From positions 186,001 through 250,000 of the forward strand of contig CAWETL010000003.1 in NCBI GenBank assembly GCA_963812085.1: a stretch of DNA of 64,000 nt, given 5' to 3'. Positions within the stretch are counted from its first letter, which is position 1. Each line of letters starts with the position of its first letter. The position numbers and the translations under genes are program-made. The notes beneath the pieces are model-generated. The model did not search any database. It was not told where the DNA came from and was given only the letters and a program-made list of their open reading frames with translations. Positions 34,203 through 43,127 of this stretch are shown here, one piece after another. The stretch is from SPDF01 sp963812085. GTDB taxonomy: Bacteria; Gemmatimonadota; Gemmatimonadetes; Gemmatimonadales; GWC2-71-9.

Positions 34203-35516
34203 GTGACCGCTCCCAGCGCCCCGACCCTCTCGTTCGACCCCGAGCTCAAGCGCAAGCTCCTCTTCACCGCGCTGGCCCTGCTCGTCTACCGGACCGGCGC
34301 GCACATCGCCGCGCCGGGCGTGAACGTGCAGGCGCTCTCGGACTTCATCCGGAACTCGGCTGCGGCCGGGTTCTTCGGCCTCTACGACATGCTGGGCGGC
34401 GGGCTCTCCCGCGCGACGGTCTTCGCCCTCGGCATCATGCCGTACATCTCCGCCTCGATCATCTTCCAGCTGGTCGGCGGCGTCGTGCCCTCGATCGGCA
34501 AGATGCAGAAGGAGGAGGAGGGCCGGAAGACGCTCACGCAGTGGACCCGGTACATGACCGTGTTCATCGCGTTTGCGCAGGCCTGGACCTTCACGCTCTT
34601 CACCGAGTCGATCCCCGGCGCCGTCGTCAACCCGGGCTTCACCTCGCGGCTCGTGATGGTCGCCACGCTCACCGTCGGCGCCATCTTCGTGATGTGGCTG
34701 GGCGAGCAGATCACCGAGCGCGGCATCGGCAACGGGATGAGCCTGCTGATCACCTTCTCGATCCTCGAGCGGCTCTGGCCGGGCCTCCTCCAGCTGGGCT
34801 CGCTCATCAAGGGGAGCGTGGTCTCGCCGCTCGGCGCGGTGTTCTACATCCTGATCCTCGTCGGCATCGTGGCCGCCACGACCGCGATGACCGTCGCCTC
34901 GCGCAAGATCCCGATCCAGATCCCCCGCAAGGTCATGGGCCGCGGCCGGATCCGCGAAGGGCAGAAGACGTTCATCCCGATCCGGCTCCTCACGGCCAGC
35001 GTGATGCCGATCATCTTCGCCCAGACCATCATCATCGTGCCGGGGACGCTCGCGAGCTTCACCAAGAGCCCGCTCCTCCTCGACGTGGCGAACTTCTTCT
35101 ATCCGGGCAGCCTCCCGTACGCCGTCGTCTTCTCGCTGATGGTGCTGCTCTTCAGCTATTTCTACACGTCGATCATCTTCAACTCGGTGGACCTCGCCGA
35201 GAACCTGAAGAAGCAGGGCGGCTTCATCCCGGGCGTCAAGCCGGGCGCGAGCACCGCCGACTACATCGACGAGGTCCTGACCCGGATCACGCTGCCGGGC
35301 GCCATCTTCCTCGCCGTCATCGCGCTGGTGCCGGTGTTCCTGAGCACCAAGATGGGCGTCCAGCAGCAGTTCGGCGGCACCTCCGTGCTCATCGTGGTCG
35401 GCACGCTGCTCGACACGCTGGCGCAGGTGGAGCAGCACCGCCAGCTCCGCAAGTACGACGGGTTCATGAAGTCGGGCCGGGTCAAGTTCCGCGGGCGGCA
35501 GCAGCGGTTCATCTAG
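34203..35516 (+). CDS. secY: Preprotein translocase subunit SecY
   Basis: 437 aa, ten predicted transmembrane helices. It is the pore of the Sec translocon in the inner membrane. Signatures: ALGIMPYISASIIFQL, GNGMSLLI, and NSVDLAENLKKQGGFIPGVKPG in the cytoplasmic loop. The start is GTG at 34203, directly after the rplO stop, with no alternative ATG before the conserved region. A 136-bp gap separates it from adk. Confidence 0.98.
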   Translation: MTAPSAPTLSFDPELKRKLLFTALALLVYRTGAHIAAPGVNVQALSDFIRNSAAAGFFGLYDMLGGGLSRATVFALGIMPYISASIIFQLVGGVVPSIGKMQKEEEGRKTLTQWTRYMTVFIAFAQAWTFTLFTESIPGAVVNPGFTSRLVMVATLTVGAIFVMWLGEQITERGIGNGMSLLITFSILERLWPGLLQLGSLIKGSVVSPLGAVFYILILVGIVAATTAMTVASRKIPIQIPRKVMGRGRIREGQKTFIPIRLLTASVMPIIFAQTIIIVPGTLASFTKSPLLLDVANFFYPGSLPYAVVFSLMVLLFSYFYTSIIFNSVDLAENLKKQGGFIPGVKPGASTADYIDEVLTRITLPGAIFLAVIALVPVFLSTKMGVQQQFGGTSVLIVVGTLLDTLAQVEQHRQLRKYDGFMKSGRVKFRGRQQRFI

Positions 35517-35652
35517 GTCCGGGACGCGGGGAAGGCCAGTGGATCGAGGACTCAGGACTGAGGGGAGGTGAAGGGAGAAAGGGTGTGCCTGGCGCCGTCT
35601 CCTCCACGCTCGTCCTCCGAGTCCTCTGTCCTTTTGCAGGGGAGGCGGCGCA

Positions 35653-36221
<569 letters not shown>

Positions 36222-36225
<4 letters not shown>

Positions 36226-36974
36226 TCACCCTCAAGTCGCCCCGCGAGATCGAGGCGATGGCCCACGCCGGGCGCATCGTCGGCGCGGTGCTGGCGCTGC
36301 TCACCCGCGAGACCAAACCGGGGATGTCCACCGAGGACCTCGACCGGATCGCGGAGACCTTCATCCGTAGCCACCCGGGGGCGACGCCCTCGTTCAAGGG
36401 GCTCTACGGCTTCCCCAAGACCCTCTGCACCTCGATCAACCAGGAGATCGTCCACGGCATTCCCTCGAAGAAGCGGGTGCTCCGCGAGGGCAACATCGTG
36501 AGCGTGGACGTCGGGGTGCACTACGAGGGGATGCACGCCGACTCGGCCACCACCATCGCGGTCGGCGAAATTTCCCCGGAGGCGACGCGCCTGCTGGCCG
36601 TGACGCAGGAATCGCTGGCGGCCGGGGTGGCCGCCGCCCAGGTCGGCCATCACGTCGGCGACATCGGGCACGCGGTGCAGACGGTGGCCGAAGCGGCGGG
36701 GTACGGCGTGGTGCGGGAACTGGTGGGGCACGGCATCGGGGCCAAGTTCCACGAGGAGCCCCAGGTGCCCAACTACGGCTCGCCGCGCCGCGGCCCGCGG
36801 CTCCTCGAGGGCATGACCATCGCCATCGAGCCGATGATCACGATGGGCGACCCCGCCACCCGGACCCTGCCCGACAAGTGGACCGTGGTGACGGCCGACG
36901 GAAGCCTGTCGGCGCACTTCGAGCACACGGTGGCGATCACGGCGGACGGGCCGAGGATTCTGACGAAGGAATAG
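36222..36974 (+). CDS. map: Methionine aminopeptidase, type I
   Basis: 250 aa. It removes the initiator Met from nascent chains. The five metal ligands of the pita-bread fold are visible: Asp in SVDVG, Asp in HADSATT, His in VGHGIG, Glu in AIEPM and Glu in HFEHT. The start is GTG at 36222 in a GTGA overlap with adk. It is the last gene of the cluster here; infA, rpmJ, rpsM and the alpha operon do not follow. Confidence 0.97.
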
Positions 36975-37029
36975 GGCGGGGGGCAGGGAGGCAGCAGGGC
37001 GGACGGGGGCACCGGCCGCAGTCGACGAT

Positions 37030-37066
37030 GGGGTGGGGCGCAAATTCTTGACGGGGTAGGGGCGCA
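37030..37066. repeat. Two partial copies of the REP-like half-site
   Basis: GGGGTGGGGCGCA (37030-37042) and GGGGTAGGGGCGCA (37053-37066) repeat the left arm of the palindrome at 37077 at roughly 23-bp spacing. They look like remnants or serial half copies of the same element. Confidence 0.6.
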
Positions 37067-37076
37067 GGTTTGTGAT

Positions 37077-37110
37077 GGGGTAGGGGCGCACAGCCGTGCG
37101 CCCCTACCCC
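37077..37110. repeat. REP-like palindrome, right after map
   Basis: Perfect 15-bp stem (37077-37091 with 37096-37110) and loop AGCC. The right arm supplies the TAG stop of the minus-strand transposase gene (37104-37106). It is the inverse of the palindrome at 37721-37754, which has loop GGCT. Confidence 0.85.
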
Positions 37111-37637
37111 ATCCGGATTTCTGATGGTGTCGGCCCGCGCCAGCGCCGGGGGTTCTCACTGACGTACCATCTTGCACGTGCTATCGCGTCCGGGGTCCGG
37201 AGAATCGATTCGTAGAAGCTGCGTTGCCATATCCGTCTGGGATCTATCCCAAAGGGCGACGGGTTCTGCACTGACCGCAATGCGCGGATCTTGCTTGTCG
37301 AGGTGGCCTTGAACTGCGCGATCAGCGATCCCAGTGATCGCCCAGGTCGCTCCATCCGTGGTTCGGAGTGAGAGTGGGGCCGGGCTGATGCAGGACGAAA
37401 AGTGACGATGGCATGAAAGTGGTCAGGCATGATGACGAATGCGTCGAGCAACACTTCCTTGCGCAGCTCGGCCGATCGCAGCCATTCGCGACGCACGATT
37501 CGGCCGGCCGCGCTGAGCACCATCCGACGCCTGACGACGGCGCCGAGAATCGGCGCCCGCGCCTGGGTCACAATGGTCACGAAGTACGTGGCTGGGCCCG
37601 CGTAGTCGAAGCCGGGCAATCGTATGCTGCGACGCAT
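37104..37637 (-). CDS. REP-associated tyrosine transposase (RAYT), IS200-like
   Basis: 177 aa, single-stranded-DNA HUH-type transposase of the Y1 family. The metal-binding HxH is His73-Phe-His75 in MPDHFHAIV, and the catalytic tyrosine is probably Tyr142 in RSFYESILR. The N-terminus RLPGFDYAGPATYFVTIVTQ is typical for the RAYT branch. It is the only gene between two palindromes of opposite orientation, the normal setting of a RAYT and its REP elements. The stop lies inside the palindrome at 37077. RAYTs are usually domesticated and single copy, so this is listed as a gene rather than a full insertion sequence. Confidence 0.9.
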   Translation of the reverse strand: MRRSIRLPGFDYAGPATYFVTIVTQARAPILGAVVRRRMVLSAAGRIVRREWLRSAELRKEVLLDAFVIMPDHFHAIVTFRPASARPHSHSEPRMERPGRSLGSLIAQFKATSTSKIRALRSVQNPSPFGIDPRRIWQRSFYESILRTPDAIARARWYVSENPRRWRGPTPSEIRMG

Positions 37638-37720
37638 GTCGCAGGATAGGGAAGGTGGTCCGGCGTTGGCCCATCACCACGGCGGTGACCGGTGCCGCGC
37701 AACGCAGCGCGGGTACATTC

Positions 37721-37754
37721 GGCGTAGGGGTGCACGGCTGTGCACCCCTACGCC
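37721..37754. repeat. REP-like palindrome overlapping the suhB-like stop codon
   Basis: Perfect 15-bp stem (37721-37735 with 37740-37754), loop GGCT. Compared with the reverse complement of the 37077 element it differs only by compensatory changes at two stem positions, so base pairing is conserved. It carries the TAG stop of the minus-strand gene (37748-37750) and may also end its transcript. Confidence 0.85.
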
Positions 37755-38533
37755 CCGACCACCCCCAGCAACCATTCGTGCATCGCCGGGTTTCCCGCCA
37801 CGAGGCCGGTGTGTTCCGCGCCGACCGATCGCCCCGCCAGGTCCGTCACCACGCCCCCCGCCTCCCGGATCAGCAGGATCCCGGCCGCGATGTCCCACGG
37901 CGCCAGCACGAGCTCCCAGAACGCGTCGAACCGCCCCGCCGCCACGTCCGCCAGGTCGAGCGCGGCCGCGCCCGGTCGGCGAATGCCGCTGGTCGCCGCG
38001 GCGACCGCGGCGAACTGGCGCTGGTATTCCCCGATCCGGTCGATCTCCTTGAACGGAAAGCCGGTGCCGACGAGCGCCTGCGACGGGTCCCGCAGCGCAG
38101 AGACCGAGAGCCGCCGGCCGTCCTCCCAGGCCCCCCCGCCCTTGCTCGCGCCGTACAGCCGCCCGCGGGGCACGTCGAGCACCACCCCGGCCAGGAGCTC
38201 GCCGTCGAGCGCCACGCCGATCGACACCGCCCAGACCGGGAATCGGTGCAGGAAGTTGGTGGTGCCGTCGAGGGGATCGACGAACCACACGAGGCCGTCC
38301 GTCGCGCCGGTGGGGGAGAGCTCCTCGCCCAGGATCCGGGAGCCCGGGGCGGCGGGCAGCAGGGTCTCCGCGATCAGCCGCTCGGACTCGCGATCGATGT
38401 GCGTGACGAAGTCCCGCTGCCCCTTGACGGACCATTCCGCGGGGCCGGGCGGGTCCCCGACCGAGCGGAGGTAATGCCCGGCCCGCTGGGCCGCGGACTC
38501 GGCGATGTCGAGTAAGTCTATGGGCGATAGCAT
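37748..38533 (-). CDS. Inositol monophosphatase family protein (SuhB-like)
   Basis: 261 aa magnesium-dependent phosphatase. The metal-site motifs are complete: GEE (Glu70, Glu71), DPLDGTTNF (Asp86, Asp89) and APWDIAAG near the C-terminus. Members hydrolyse inositol-1-phosphate or related sugar phosphates, and SuhB of E. coli also works in antitermination; the true substrate here is open. The ATG at 38533 is chosen because GCAGGAG lies 6 bases before it; extending the frame upstream would run antisense through trpS. It is divergent from trpS across 36 bp. Confidence 0.9.
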   Translation of the reverse strand: MLSPIDLLDIAESAAQRAGHYLRSVGDPPGPAEWSVKGQRDFVTHIDRESERLIAETLLPAAPGSRILGEELSPTGATDGLVWFVDPLDGTTNFLHRFPVWAVSIGVALDGELLAGVVLDVPRGRLYGASKGGGAWEDGRRLSVSALRDPSQALVGTGFPFKEIDRIGEYQRQFAAVAAATSGIRRPGAAALDLADVAAGRFDAFWELVLAPWDIAAGILLIREAGGVVTDLAGRSVGAEHTGLVAGNPAMHEWLLGVVGA

Positions 38534-38534
38534 C

Positions 38535-38563
38535 TTGCGGCTCCTGCCCCGGGTGGGTAGCTT
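38535..38563 (+). promoter_or_regulatory. trpS promoter, leaderless arrangement
   Basis: TTGCGG (38535-38540), 17 bp, TAGCTT (38558-38563), then six bases to the ATG at 38570. Counting from the -10, position +1 falls on the A of the start codon. No Shine-Dalgarno sequence fits between. Confidence 0.6.
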
Positions 38564-38569
38564 GCCAAA

Positions 38570-39568
38570 ATGCCCCGTATCTTTTCCGGCATCCAACCCT
38601 CCGGCGAACTGCATATCGGCAACTGGCTCGGCGCCGTCCAGAACTGGGTGGCGCTGCAGGAGCACAACGAGTGCTTCTACTCGATCGTGGACCTGCACGC
38701 CATCACCGGTCAGCACGACCCGGCCACGCTCCAGCGCCGCACCATCGACATGGCCATCGGGCTGCTGGCGGCCGGGGTGGACCCGTCGCGGGTCACGCTC
38801 TTCGTGCAGTCGCACGTGCCCGAGCACGCGGAGCTGATGTGGCTCCTGACTTCGGTGACGCCGCTCGGCGAACTGGAGCGGATGACGCAGTTCAAAGATA
38901 AGTCCCAGCGGGTCGAGAGCATTCCCGCCGGGCTCCTCAGCTACCCGATCCTGATGGCGGCCGACATCCTGCTCTATCGCGCCGAGCAGGTGCCGGTGGG
39001 CGACGACCAGATCCAGCACCTCGAGCTGGCGCGGGTCATCGCGCGGCGGTGGAACGCCGAGTACGGCGGAGGGAGCGCCTTCTTCCCGGAGCCGCAGTCG
39101 CTGTTGACGCCGGCCAGGCGCATCCTCGGCCTCGACGGGCAGGCCAAGATGTCGAAGAGCCTCGGCAACACCATCGGGCTGCTGGAGAGCCCGGAGGAGA
39201 TCTGGCAGAAGCTCCGGCCGGCGATGACCGACCCGGCGCGCAAGACGAAGAAGGATCCCGGCACGCCCGAGATCTGCAACATCTACGCGCTGCACAGGTA
39301 TTTCTCGCCGCCGGAGACGGTCACGGAGGTCGCGCGGAAGTGCCGAGGCGCGGAGTGGGGCTGCCTCGACTGCAAGCGCGTGCTGGCGGACAACATGTCG
39401 GCGGCGCTCGCGCCGATCCGGGAGCGGGCCGCGGCGCTCCGCGCCGACGAGGCGGCGGTGCACGCCGTCCTGGCCCGGGGCGCGGCCCGTGCGCGCGCCG
39501 AGGCGCGCAAGACGCTCGACCAGGTCAAGGCGAAGATGGGCTTCCTCGACGCGCAGGCGTCCCGGTGA
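38570..39568 (+). CDS. trpS: Tryptophan--tRNA ligase
   Basis: 332 aa class I synthetase. FSGIQPSGELHIGNWLGA holds the HIGH variant HIGN, and KMSKSLGN is complete. GDDQIQHLELAR and the DPxK-type TDPARKTKKDPG region fit bacterial TrpRS. A CRGAEWGCLDCK segment with three cysteines lies near the C-terminus. The ATG at 38570 seems to be the first transcribed codon. The stop overlaps a GTG in the frame of the following gene. Confidence 0.97.
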   Translation: MPRIFSGIQPSGELHIGNWLGAVQNWVALQEHNECFYSIVDLHAITGQHDPATLQRRTIDMAIGLLAAGVDPSRVTLFVQSHVPEHAELMWLLTSVTPLGELERMTQFKDKSQRVESIPAGLLSYPILMAADILLYRAEQVPVGDDQIQHLELARVIARRWNAEYGGGSAFFPEPQSLLTPARRILGLDGQAKMSKSLGNTIGLLESPEEIWQKLRPAMTDPARKTKKDPGTPEICNIYALHRYFSPPETVTEVARKCRGAEWGCLDCKRVLADNMSAALAPIRERAAALRADEAAVHAVLARGAARARAEARKTLDQVKAKMGFLDAQASR

Positions 39569-39591
39569 CCTCCCCTGCCCCCGGAGTGACC

Positions 39592-40662
39592 ATGGAGAAG
39601 ATCATCAAGGCGGCCGTCGAACGCGGGGCCTCCGACCTGCACATCAAGGCCGGCGACGTCTTCCGCGCGCGGATCAACGGCCGGCTGGTGCCGCTGACCA
39701 AGCAGCGGCTCACGCCGGACCAGACCCGCGCCATCGCGCACAAGCTGATCCCCAGCGAGCAGGACCGGGCCCATCTCGAGCGGCTCCGCGACTTCGACTG
39801 TTCGTGGGGCATGCCGGGCGTGGGGCGGTTCCGGGTCAACGTCCTCCGCCAGCGCTCCTCGTTCATGATCGTGATGCGGGTCATCCCCTTCGCGGTCCCG
39901 TCCATCGAGTCGCTGGGGCTGCCCGAGGCGCTCGCCACCCTCGCCGACTCGGACCGCGGCCTCCTCCTCGTGACGGGAGTCAGCGGGAGCGGGAAGACCA
40001 GCACCGTCGCCGCGCTGATCGAGCGCATCAACCGGACCAAGCAGAAGCACATCGTCACGATCGAGAACCCGATCGAGTTCCTGCACCGCGACGTCAACTG
40101 CTCGGTGACCCAGCGCGAGGTGGGGGTGGACACCGAGAGCGTGGCGGTCGGGCTCCGGGCCGCGCTCCGGCAGGACCCCGACGTGATCCTCATCGGCGAG
40201 ACCCGCGATCCGGACACCGCCGACATCGCGGTCAAGGCGGCGGAGACGGGCCACCTCGTCATCTCCGCGATGCCCACCCCCGACGTGACGACGACGCTCG
40301 AGCGCCTGGTGGCCATGTTCCCCGCCGAGGAGCGCGACATCGGCCGCGTCCGCCTGTCGGAGGCGCTCCGCGGCATCGTGTCGCAGCAGCTCCTGCCCCG
40401 GGCCGACGAGGAGGGCAGGGTGGCGGCGTTCGAGATCCTGGTGAACACGCCGCAGGTGCGCGCCTGCCTCAAGACCCCGGCGAAATGGGGGGAGCTCCGG
40501 ACGCTCATGGCCCAGGGCCGCGAGGCGCACGGGATGCAGACCTTCGAGCAGAGCCTGGCCGACCTGGTGGCCGCGAAGTCCATCACCGAGGAGACGGCGG
40601 CCGCGGCGGCCCGCGGCGACCCGGTCCCCGAGGGACGCGACCGCCGCAAGAAGGCGCGCTGA
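39592..40662 (+). CDS. PilT-like twitching-motility ATPase, divergent
   Basis: 356 aa secretion-type ATPase of the PilT/PilU group. It has the N-terminal PAS-like part (RGASDLHIKAGD), Walker A GVSGSGKTST (Lys135), the Asp box, and Walker B DPDVILIGETRDPDT. The segment after ETGHLVIS, which in PilT reads LHT and gives the His box, is here AMPTPD, so the His is replaced by Pro228. Arg and Glu of the following helix remain. The ATG at 39592 after CCGGAG is preferred; a GTG at 39565 overlapping trpS is possible. It may power pilus retraction together with the pilins further right, but the altered His box makes it a PilT paralogue rather than the main motor. Confidence 0.85.
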   Translation: MEKIIKAAVERGASDLHIKAGDVFRARINGRLVPLTKQRLTPDQTRAIAHKLIPSEQDRAHLERLRDFDCSWGMPGVGRFRVNVLRQRSSFMIVMRVIPFAVPSIESLGLPEALATLADSDRGLLLVTGVSGSGKTSTVAALIERINRTKQKHIVTIENPIEFLHRDVNCSVTQREVGVDTESVAVGLRAALRQDPDVILIGETRDPDTADIAVKAAETGHLVISAMPTPDVTTTLERLVAMFPAEERDIGRVRLSEALRGIVSQQLLPRADEEGRVAAFEILVNTPQVRACLKTPAKWGELRTLMAQGREAHGMQTFEQSLADLVAAKSITEETAAAAARGDPVPEGRDRRKKAR

Positions 40663-40664
40663 GG

Positions 40665-41747
40665 GTGGCGCGGGCCCGGGAGCTCCTGGCGCTCCTGCTG
40701 GATGCGCCGCGCGAGGCCGGCACCCCCGCGGCGGCGCACGCCCGGCGCCTGGTGAGCGACCACCTCACCGGCCTCGGCTACCAGGTCGAGGAGCAGCCGT
40801 TCACCTTCTACCCCTCCAGCCTCAACGCCATGCCGATGTTCGGCGCCGGCCTGGGCTGGCTCACCCTGCTCCAGATTCCCCTCTGTACGGTCGCCGGCGC
40901 GCCCCCCTGGGCGGCGCTGGCCGCCTGGCTCTTCGGCCTGCTGGCGCTCGCCGGGCTGGTGCGCGGCACCGCGCTCGGCGGGTCCTCGCTGGGCGGCGGC
41001 GTGCGGGAGGACGCGAACCTGGTCGCGACGCGCGGCGCGGCGCCGGTGCGGCGCTGGTTTGTCGCGCACCTCGACACCAAGGCGCAGGGCCACTCGCTGG
41101 CCGGTCGGGCGGTCGCGGCGGTGGTGGTGCTCCTTGCGATCCTGGCCCTCAGCACGCTCGCGATCCTCCGCCTTCGCGGCCCGGTGGACAGCGACGAGAT
41201 GGCCGGCGTGGCCATCCTGGCGCTGGTGGCCTGCGGCCTCGCGGCGCGCGGCGCCCTCCGGGGGGCCTCCCAGGGGGCCCGGGACAACGGGTCGGGCCTC
41301 CTGGCGGCCCTCCTGGCGGCGGAGGCCGCCTCGGACGACGGCGTCGGCGTGCTGATCACCGGCGCCGAGGAGTTCGGCCTCGTGGGCGCCCGGGTCTTCG
41401 CCCGGGAGCACGGCCCCCAGCTGGTGGGCGTCGAGGTCGTGAACTTCGACATCCTCGACGACCGGGGCGCGCTCTACGTGGTCTCGCACGACGCCTCCGG
41501 CGACCGCCTGGCGGACCGGGAAGCCGAGCGCCTCGAAGCGACCGGGCTGGTCGTGCGGCGGCGGAGCCAGCCGCTCTGGGCGTTCGCCGACAGCCAGCCG
41601 CTCGCCCGGGCGGGCGCGGCGGCGGTGACGGTCGCCCGGCTCGACTGGGCGACGCTCCGGCTGGTGCATACGCCGCGGGACACGCCGGCCGGCATGGCGT
41701 TCCAGACGGCGGAATCGGTCGGGCGTCTCCTGGCCGGAGCGATTTGA
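40665..41747 (+). CDS. Membrane-anchored M28-family peptidase
   Basis: 360 aa. The M28 metal ligands are all visible: HLD in FVAHLDTK, Asp in ARDNGSG, the Glu pair in TGAEEFG, Asp in NFDILDD and the late His in LVHTPRD. Between the lid sequence and the HLD and again after it are hydrophobic segments (about residues 55-100 and 145-205) that look like four transmembrane helices, so the zinc domain is interrupted by membrane spans. Start GTG at 40665, 2 bp after the PilT-like gene, in one operon with it. Substrate unknown. Confidence 0.8.
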   Translation: MARARELLALLLDAPREAGTPAAAHARRLVSDHLTGLGYQVEEQPFTFYPSSLNAMPMFGAGLGWLTLLQIPLCTVAGAPPWAALAAWLFGLLALAGLVRGTALGGSSLGGGVREDANLVATRGAAPVRRWFVAHLDTKAQGHSLAGRAVAAVVVLLAILALSTLAILRLRGPVDSDEMAGVAILALVACGLAARGALRGASQGARDNGSGLLAALLAAEAASDDGVGVLITGAEEFGLVGARVFAREHGPQLVGVEVVNFDILDDRGALYVVSHDASGDRLADREAERLEATGLVVRRRSQPLWAFADSQPLARAGAAAVTVARLDWATLRLVHTPRDTPAGMAFQTAESVGRLLAGAI

Positions 41748-41772
41748 CCGGAGCGCGGACGGCGGCTAGCTT
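41744..41772 (+). promoter_or_regulatory. purA promoter
   Basis: TTGACC (41744-41749), 17 bp, TAGCTT (41767-41772). The -35 overlaps the stop of the M28 peptidase gene. Predicted transcription start near 41779, which places the hairpin at 41789 inside the purA leader. Confidence 0.6.
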
Positions 41773-41788
41773 TTCCCTGAGGATACAC

Positions 41789-41810
41789 GGGCCCCGCGAG
41801 GGGCCCTTTT
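41789..41810 (+). terminator. Intrinsic terminator or purA leader attenuator
   Basis: GGGCCCC (41789-41795), loop GCGA, GGGGCCC (41800-41806), then TTTT. It fits an intrinsic terminator for the PilT-like/M28 operon. Because it lies downstream of the purA promoter it would also affect purA. The first arm can pair instead with AGGGGCC at 41831-41837, next to the purA start. Confidence 0.7.
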
Positions 41811-41837
41811 CGTTGGCTTCAGCCCGAGTGAGGGGCC

Positions 41838-43115
41838 ATGTTCGATCCGAAGACCCAGTGTGTGGTGGTGGTGGGCGCCCAGTGGGGCGACGAGGGGAAG
41901 GGAAAGCTGGTCGACGTCCTGTCCGAGCGCGCCGACTGCGTGGTGCGCTACCAGGGAGGCGCCAACGCGGGGCACACGGTGGTCATCGGCGAGGAGCAGT
42001 TCATCCTCCAGCAGATCCCCTCGGGGATCCTGCATGCCCGGACCAGCTGCGTCATCGGCAACGGCGTGGTGCTCGATCCCGAGACGCTCTTCATGGAGCT
42101 CGACGGGCTGACGGGGCGGGGGGTGGACACGTCGGGCCGGCTGTTCGTCTCGGAGCGGGCCCATCTCGTGCTGCCCTATCACAAGCTGCTCGACGCGGCC
42201 AGCGAGAAGTCGCAGAAGATCGGCACCACCGGCCGCGGCATCGGGCCGACCTACGAAGACAAGTACGGCCGCCGCGGGGTGCGCGTCATCGACCTCCGGG
42301 ACGGCGCCGCCCTGCGCGGCCTGCTGGCGGAGCGGCTCGACCGGGCCAACCGGCTGCTCGGGATGATGGGGGCCGCGCCGGCGTCGCTGGAGGAGCACGT
42401 GGCGCTCCTCGAGCGCCTGGCGCCGCGGCTCCTGCCCCTGGCCACCGACACCGGGCTCCTGGTGCACCGCGCGCTTCGGGCGGGGAAGCGGGTGCTGCTC
42501 GAGGGGGCCCAGGGGGCGCTGCTCGACGTGGACCACGGCACCTATCCCTACGTGACGAGCTCCAACACCACCGCGGGCGGGGCCTCGGTGGGCGCGGGCA
42601 TCGGCCCGACGGCCATCGACGGCGTCCTGGGGGTCGTGAAGGCCTACACGACGCGGGTGGGGAACGGCCCGCTGCCGACGGAAGCACTGGGAGAGGGCGG
42701 GGAGGCGCTGCAGCGGATCGGCGGCGAGTTCGGCGCGGTCACCGGGCGGCCCCGGCGCTGCGGCTGGTTCGACGCCAACGTGGTGCGGTACTCGGTCCGC
42801 GTGAACGGGCTCACCGGGCTGGCGGTCACCAAGCTGGACGTGCTGGACACCTTCGCCGAGATCCCGGTCGGGACCGGGTACCGGGTGGATGGGGAACTGA
42901 CGGAGGAATTGCCGGCGGAGGTGGAGCGGCTGGAGCGGGTCGACCCGGTGTACGAGGTGCTGCCGGGGTGGCGGAAGTCCACCGAGGGCGCCCGGCGGAT
43001 GGCCGACCTGCCCCCGCAGGCCCGGGCCTACCTGGACCGGCTGCAGGACCTCGCCGGCGCCCCCATCCGCTACGTGAGCGTGGGGACGCGGCGGGACCAG
43101 ATCATCGAGGTGTAG
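41838..43115 (+). CDS. purA: Adenylosuccinate synthetase
   Basis: 425 aa; converts IMP, aspartate and GTP to adenylosuccinate in AMP synthesis. The GTP-binding GAQWGDEGKGKLVD (residues about 12-25), YQGGANAGHTVV, the switch-like TTGRGIGPTYEDK, EGAQGALLDVDHGTYPYVTSSNT and TKLDVLD are all present. ATG at 41838 after GTGAGGGGCC. Its 3' end faces the pilin block with a 12-bp gap. Confidence 0.98.
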   Translation: MFDPKTQCVVVVGAQWGDEGKGKLVDVLSERADCVVRYQGGANAGHTVVIGEEQFILQQIPSGILHARTSCVIGNGVVLDPETLFMELDGLTGRGVDTSGRLFVSERAHLVLPYHKLLDAASEKSQKIGTTGRGIGPTYEDKYGRRGVRVIDLRDGAALRGLLAERLDRANRLLGMMGAAPASLEEHVALLERLAPRLLPLATDTGLLVHRALRAGKRVLLEGAQGALLDVDHGTYPYVTSSNTTAGGASVGAGIGPTAIDGVLGVVKAYTTRVGNGPLPTEALGEGGEALQRIGGEFGAVTGRPRRCGWFDANVVRYSVRVNGLTGLAVTKLDVLDTFAEIPVGTGYRVDGELTEELPAEVERLERVDPVYEVLPGWRKSTEGARRMADLPPQARAYLDRLQDLAGAPIRYVSVGTRRDQIIEV

Positions 43116-43127
43116 CGCGGACCGGGC

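Noticed and set aside
37027..37754. A complete IS200/IS605 insertion sequence
   Set aside because: The transposase is of the RAYT branch and the borders are REP palindromes supplying stop codons; no target duplication or second ORF is visible.
38534..39463. Upstream extension of the phosphatase gene by about 310 codons
   Set aside because: The extra part is antisense to trpS; the ATG at 38533 has a ribosome site and begins the conserved protein.
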